This document shows, in pieces, positions 60,495 to 64,000 of a stretch of DNA of 64,000 nt (position 1 is the stretch's first letter; the number at the start of each line of letters is the position of its first letter). The translations under genes and the position numbers were made by a program. The stretch is taken from the NCBI GenBank assembly GCA_037577475.1, contig CM075190.1, forward strand, positions 134,001 to 198,000, given 5' to 3'. The notes beneath the pieces were generated by a model that was given only the letters and a program-made list of their open reading frames with translations, was not told where the DNA came from and made no database searches. This stretch comes from Chaunax sp. Z400. Its lineage: Eukaryota; Chordata; Actinopteri; Lophiiformes; Chaunacidae.

Positions 60495-62125
60495 GTGTGT
60501 GGTGACATTGAGCCTATAGGTTTGTCTTGTTGTTATAATGAGCCTATAGGTTTGTGTTGTTGTTATAATGAGTCTATAGGTTTGTGTTGTTGTTACACTG
60601 AGCCTATAGGTTTGTGTTGTTGTTATAATGAGCCTATAGGTTTGTGTTGTTATTTAGCCTATAGGTTTGTGTTGTTGTTCTATTGATCCTATAGGTTTGT
60701 GTTGTTATTTAGCCTATAGGTTTGTGTTGTTGTTATAATGAGCCTATAGGTTTGTGTGTGGTGACATTGAGCCTATAGGTTTGTCTTGTTGTTATAATGA
60801 GTCTATAGGTTTGTGTTGTTGTTATAATGAGTCTATAGGTTTGTGTTGTTGTTACACTGAGCCTATAGGTTTGTGTTGTTATTGAGGCTATAGGTTTGTG
60901 TTGTTCTTGAGGCTATAGGTTTGTGTTGTTCTTGAGGCTATAGGTTTGTGTTGTTCTATTGAGCCTATAGGTTTGTGTTGTTGTTATAATGAGCCTATAG
61001 GTTTGTGTTGTTATTGAGCCTATAGGTTTGTGTTGTTGTTCTATTGAGTCTATAGGTTTGTGTTGTTGTTCTATTGATCCTATAGGTTTGTGTTGTTGTT
61101 ATAATGAGCCTATAGGTTTGTGGTTATTTAGCCTATAGGTTTGTGTTGTTGTTATAATGACTCTATAGGTTTGTGTTGCTATATTGACCCTATAGGTTTG
61201 TGTTGTTGTTATAATGACTCTATAGGTTTGTGTTGCTATATTGACCCTATAGGTTTGTGTTGTTGTTATAATGAGTCTATAGGTTTGTGTTGTTGTTATA
61301 ATGAGTCTATAGGTTTGTGTTGTTGTTATAACGATCCTATAGGTTTGTGCTGTTGTTATATTGAGCCTATAGGTTTGTGCTGTTGTTATATTGAGCCTAT
61401 AGGTTTGTGTTGTTGTTCTATTGATCCTATAGGTTTGTGTTGTTGTTCTATTGATCCTATAGGTTTGTGTTGTTGTTATAATGAGTCTATAGGTTTGTGT
61501 GTGGTTACATTGAGCCTATAGGTTTGTGTTGTTGTTATAATGAGCCTATAGGTTTGTGTTGTTGTCATAATGACCCTATAGGTTTGTGTTGTTGTCATAT
61601 TGAGCCTATAGGTTTGTGTTGTTCTATTGATCCTATAGGTTTGTGTTGTTCTATTGATCCTATAGGTTTGTGTTGTTGTTATAATGAGCCTATAGGTTTG
61701 TGTTGTTGTTCTATTGAGCCTATAGGTTTGTGTTGTTGTTATCATGAGCCTATAGGTTTGTGTTGTTATTGAGCATATAGGTTTGTGTGTGGTGACATTG
61801 AGCCTATAGGTTTGTGTTGTTATTGAGCCTATAGGTTTGTGTTGTTGTTATAATGAGAATATAGGTTTGTGTTGCTATATTGAGCCTATAGGTTTGTGTT
61901 GTTGTTACATTGAGCCCATAGTTTTGCGTTGTTGTTCTATTGATCCTATAGGTTTGTGGTGTTGTTATAATGAGCCTATAGGTTTGTGTTGTTATTGAGG
62001 CTACAGGTTTGTGTTGTTGTTCTATTGAGCCTATAGGTTTGTGTTGTTGTTATAATGAGCCTATAGGTTTGTGTTGTTTTTGAGCCTATAGGTTTGTGTT
62101 GGTGTTATATTGAGCCTATAGGTTT
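60495..62125 (+). repeat. 57-monomer HOR, 1,631 bp (compensated)
   Basis: The length is canonical by compensation: an extra ATAATGAGTC monomer near 61,300 (+30) and a missing ATATTGAGCC monomer near 61,555 (-30). It shares GAGGCTACAGG near 61,990 and GTGTTGGTGTTATATTG near 62,100 with the units at 15614 and 32249. Confidence 0.9.
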
Positions 62126-63616
62126 GTGTGTGGTGACATTGAGCCTATAGGTTTGTCTTGTTGTTATAATGAGCCTATAGGTTTGTGTTGTTGTTATAAT
62201 GAGTCTATAGGTTTATGTTGTTGTTACACTGAGCCTATAGGTTTGTGTTGTTGTTATAATGAGTCTATAGGTTTGTGTTGTTGTTACACTGAGCCTATAG
62301 GTTTGTGTTGTTGTTATAATGAGTCTATAGGTTTGTGTTGTTGTTACACTGAGCTATAGGTTTGTGTTGTTATTGAGGCTATAGGTTTGTGTTGTTCTTG
62401 AGGCTATAGGTTTGTGTTGTTCTTGAGGCTATAGGTTTGTGTTGTTCTATTGAGCCTATAGGTTTGTGTTGTTGTTATAATGAGCCTATAGGTTTGTGTT
62501 GTTATTGAGCCTATAGGTTTGTGTTGTTGTTCTATTGAGTCTATAGGTTTGTGTTGTTGTTCTATTGATCCTATAGGTTTGTGTTGTTGTTATAATGAGC
62601 CTATAGGTTTGTGGTTATTTAGCCTATAGGTTTGTGTTGTTGTTATAATGACTCTATAGGTTTGTGTTGCTATATTGACCCTATAGGTTTGTGTTGTTGT
62701 TATAATGACTCTATAGGTTTGTGTTGCTATATTGACCCTATAGGTTTGTGTTGTTGTTATAATGAGTCTATAGGTTTGTGTTGTTGTTATAACGATCCTA
62801 TAGGTTTGTGCTGTTGTTATATTGAGCCTATAGGTTTGTGCTGTTGTTATATTGAGCCTATAGGTTTGTGTTGTTGTTCTATTGATCCTATAGGTTTGTG
62901 TTGTTGTTCTATTGATCCTATAGGTTTGTGTTGTTGTTATAATGAGTCTATAGGTTTGTGTGTGGTTACATTGAGCCTATAGGTTTGTGTTGTTGTTATA
63001 ATGAGCCTATAGGTTTGTGTTGTTGTTATATTGAGCCTATAGGTTTGTGTTGTTGTCATAATGACCCTATAGGTTTGTGTTGTTGTCATATTGAGCCGAT
63101 AGGTTTGTGTTGTTCTATTGATCCTATAGGTTTGTGTTGTTCTATTGATCCTATAGGTTTGTGTTGTTGTTATAATGAGCCTATAGGTTTGTGTTGTTGT
63201 TCTATTGAGCCTATAGGTTTGTGTTGTTGTTATCATGAGCCTATAGGTTTGTGTTGTTATTGAGCATATAGGTTTGTGTGTGGTGACATTGAGCCTATAG
63301 GTTTGTGTTGTTATTGAGCCTATAGGTTTGTGTTGTTGTTATAATGAGAATATAGGTTTGTGTTGCTATATTGAGCCTATAGGTTTGTGTTGTTGTTACA
63401 TTGAGCCCATAGTTTTGCGTTGTTGTTCTATTGATCCTATAGGTTTGTGGTGTTGTTATAATGAGCCTATAGGTTTGTGTTGTTATTGAGGCTATAGGTT
63501 TGTGTTGTTGTTCTATTGAGCCTATAGGTTTGTGTTGTTGTTATAATGAGCCTATAGGTTTGTGTTGTTTTTGAGCCTATAGGTTTGTGTTGTTGTTATA
63601 TTGAGCCTATAGGTTT
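62126..63616 (+). repeat. Short HOR, 1,491 bp
   Basis: Three GAGTC/ACACTGAGCC pairs as in the 1,465-bp units, but both 27-bp CTATTGATCC monomers are kept (+27) and one base is deleted at ACACTGAGCTATAGG near 62,354 (-1), which gives 1,491. The deleted base falls at the junction that reads CCTATTGG in the other short units. Confidence 0.9.
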
Positions 63617-64000
63617 GTGTGTGGTGACATTGAGCCTATAGGTTTGTCTTGTTGTTATAATGAGCCTATAGGTTTGTGTTGTTGTTATAATGAGTCTATA
63701 GGTTTATGTTGTTGTTACACTGAGCCTATAGGTTTGTGTTGTTGTTATAATGAGTCTATAGGTTTGTGTTGTTGTTACACTGAGCCTATAGGTTTGTGTT
63801 GTTGTTATAATGAGCCTATAGGTTTGTGTTGTTATTTAGCCTATAGGTTTCTGTTGTTGTTCTATTGATCCTATAGGTTTGTGTTGTTATTTAGCCTATA
63901 GGTTTGTGTTGTTGTTCTATTGATCCTATAGGTTTGTGTTGTTGTTCTATTGATCCTATAGGTTTGTGTTGTTGTTATAATGAGTCTATAGGTTTGTGTG
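63617..64000 (+). repeat. Start of a fifth superunit, with register switch
   Basis: The first eight or so monomers match the starts at 5968, 19965, 36728 and 48400, including two GAGTC/ACACTGAGCC pairs. After the second 25-bp ATTTAGCC unit (near 63,895) the usual ATAATGAGCC and GTGTGTGGTGACATTG monomers are replaced by two CTATTGATCC monomers and an ATAATGAGTC, the order of HOR positions 32 to 34. A single TTTCTG variant (near 63,850) is also private to this copy. Confidence 0.75.

Larger units (their letters stand above)
48400..63616 (+). repeat. Superunit 4 (15,217 bp)
   Basis: Its first part, to about 58,247, repeats superunit 3 at a constant 11,672-bp offset. After that it contains the archetype-like island at 58.6-59.4 kb, a truncated long-type unit, a 1,631-bp 57-monomer HOR (60495) and a 1,491-bp short HOR (62126). 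The last two are in the same order as the ends of superunits 1 and 2. Confidence 0.8.
1..64000 (+). repeat. Satellite DNA array, 30-bp monomer, head to tail
   Basis: Every part of the window reads as the same short unit: a TATAGGTTTGTG core, one to three TTG/GTT triplets, then ATAATGAGCC or a variant (ATATTGAGCC, CTATTGATCC, ACACTGAGCC, CATAATGACCC, AACGATCC and others). Full units are 30 bp; shorter classes are 29, 27, 25, 24, 23 and 22 bp. All copies point the same way; I saw no stretch with the complementary AC-rich pattern on the + strand. The consensus holds 14 T, 8 G, 6 A and 2 C. Where one unit ends in CC and the next begins TATAGG, the junction is the 8-bp palindrome CCTATAGG. There is no flanking unique sequence, so the array extends beyond both window ends. 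This organisation is typical of eukaryotic heterochromatic satellites; the family is not one I recognise, and chromosomal location is inference. Confidence 0.98.

Noticed and set aside
5968..63616. Transposon or LTR origin of the kilobase-scale repeats
   Set aside because: The 1.6-16.7 kb units are built entirely from the same 30-bp monomers, with no terminal inverted repeats, target-site duplications, polymerase or integrase frames, or non-satellite sequence.
1..64000. Many short open frames on both strands (CCCYNEPIGL-type forward, TTTQTYRLII-type reverse) as protein-coding genes
   Set aside because: They are direct translations of the satellite monomer, start at ordinary GTG or TTG triplets, overlap each other on both strands, end wherever a monomer of 25, 29, 23 or 22 bp shifts the frame, and show no domain, signal peptide or distinct upstream signal.
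1..64000. Bacterial-type promoters: TATAAT preceded by TTGTG/TTGTT in nearly every monomer
   Set aside because: The motif is part of the monomer and occurs more than a thousand times at fixed spacing without any gene after it. It carries no specific information.
1..64000. CRISPR array (short repeats of about 30 bp)
   Set aside because: There are no unique spacers: successive 30-bp units are directly adjacent and all are variants of one sequence. No cas-like gene is present.
1..64000. Telomere repeat or G-quadruplex array on the G/T-rich strand
   Set aside because: Only one GG pair occurs per roughly 30 bp and there are no GGG runs, so a stable quadruplex is unlikely; the unit does not resemble known telomere repeats.
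1..64000. CENP-B box-like site in the monomer
   Set aside because: The known box needs a TTCG and a CGGG half; the consensus monomer has no CpG and no matching spacing. Only isolated mutant monomers contain CG.
1..64000. Naming the species or a known satellite family
   Set aside because: I recognise no match, and no unique flanking sequence is present; a database search with the monomer would be needed, and a guess would be unsupported.

Overview
The whole window is one uninterrupted tandem-repeat (satellite DNA) array. I find no gene, RNA gene, transposon, CRISPR array or unique sequence. The basic unit is a 30-bp monomer. In order it has a TATAGGTTTGTG core, a short run of TTG/GTT triplets, and an ATAATGAGCC-type end. 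It recurs about 2,200 times (64,000 bp at about 28.6 bp average), always in the same orientation. The consensus is about 33% GC and strongly strand-asymmetric: the + strand is about 47% T and 27% G with very little C. Monomers come in discrete lengths (30, 29, 27, 25, 24, 23 and 22 bp) and in a few dozen recurring sequence variants. This is the structure of a eukaryotic centromeric, pericentromeric or subtelomeric satellite. I do not recognise the family or the species, and nothing in the sequence identifies the host.

Monomer variants recur in a fixed order, so the array has several tiers. Tier 1 is the roughly 30-bp monomer. Tier 2 is a higher-order repeat (HOR) of 57 monomers. I counted one copy (15614-17241) monomer by monomer, and the summed lengths give exactly 1,628 bp; the same pattern without a 3-bp deletion gives 1,631 bp, the spacing seen at 26373, 32249 and 60495. 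Longer derivatives (2.5-2.6 kb and compound 3.8-6.7 kb) and shorter ones (1,258, 1,383, 1,465 and 1,491 bp) are explained by gain or loss of defined monomer blocks. Tier 3 is a superunit of several HORs in a repeated order, starting at 5968, 19965, 36728, 48400 and 63617 (lengths 13,997, 16,763, 11,672 and 15,217 bp, then a partial copy). Recent duplications are superimposed: a 2,620-bp tandem pair (20.7-26.0 kb), a 1,694-bp tandem pair (42.5-45.9 kb), and an 11,672-bp tandem pair (about 34.9-58.25 kb) with constant offset at every marker I compared.

Layout: 1-5967, an irregular, less homogenised zone with small local duplications and the longest run of in-phase 30-mers; 5968-19964 superunit 1; 19965-36727 superunit 2; 36728-48399 superunit 3; 48400-63616 superunit 4, interrupted at about 58.6-59.4 kb by an island resembling the irregular zone at 0.8-2.4 kb; 63617-64000, the start of a fifth superunit that switches register near its end. 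Open reading frames exist on both strands because 30 is divisible by 3. They encode only decapeptide echoes of the monomer (CCCYNEPIGL forward, TTTQTYRLII reverse) and stop wherever a 25-, 29-, 23- or 22-bp monomer shifts the frame. I do not regard any as a gene.
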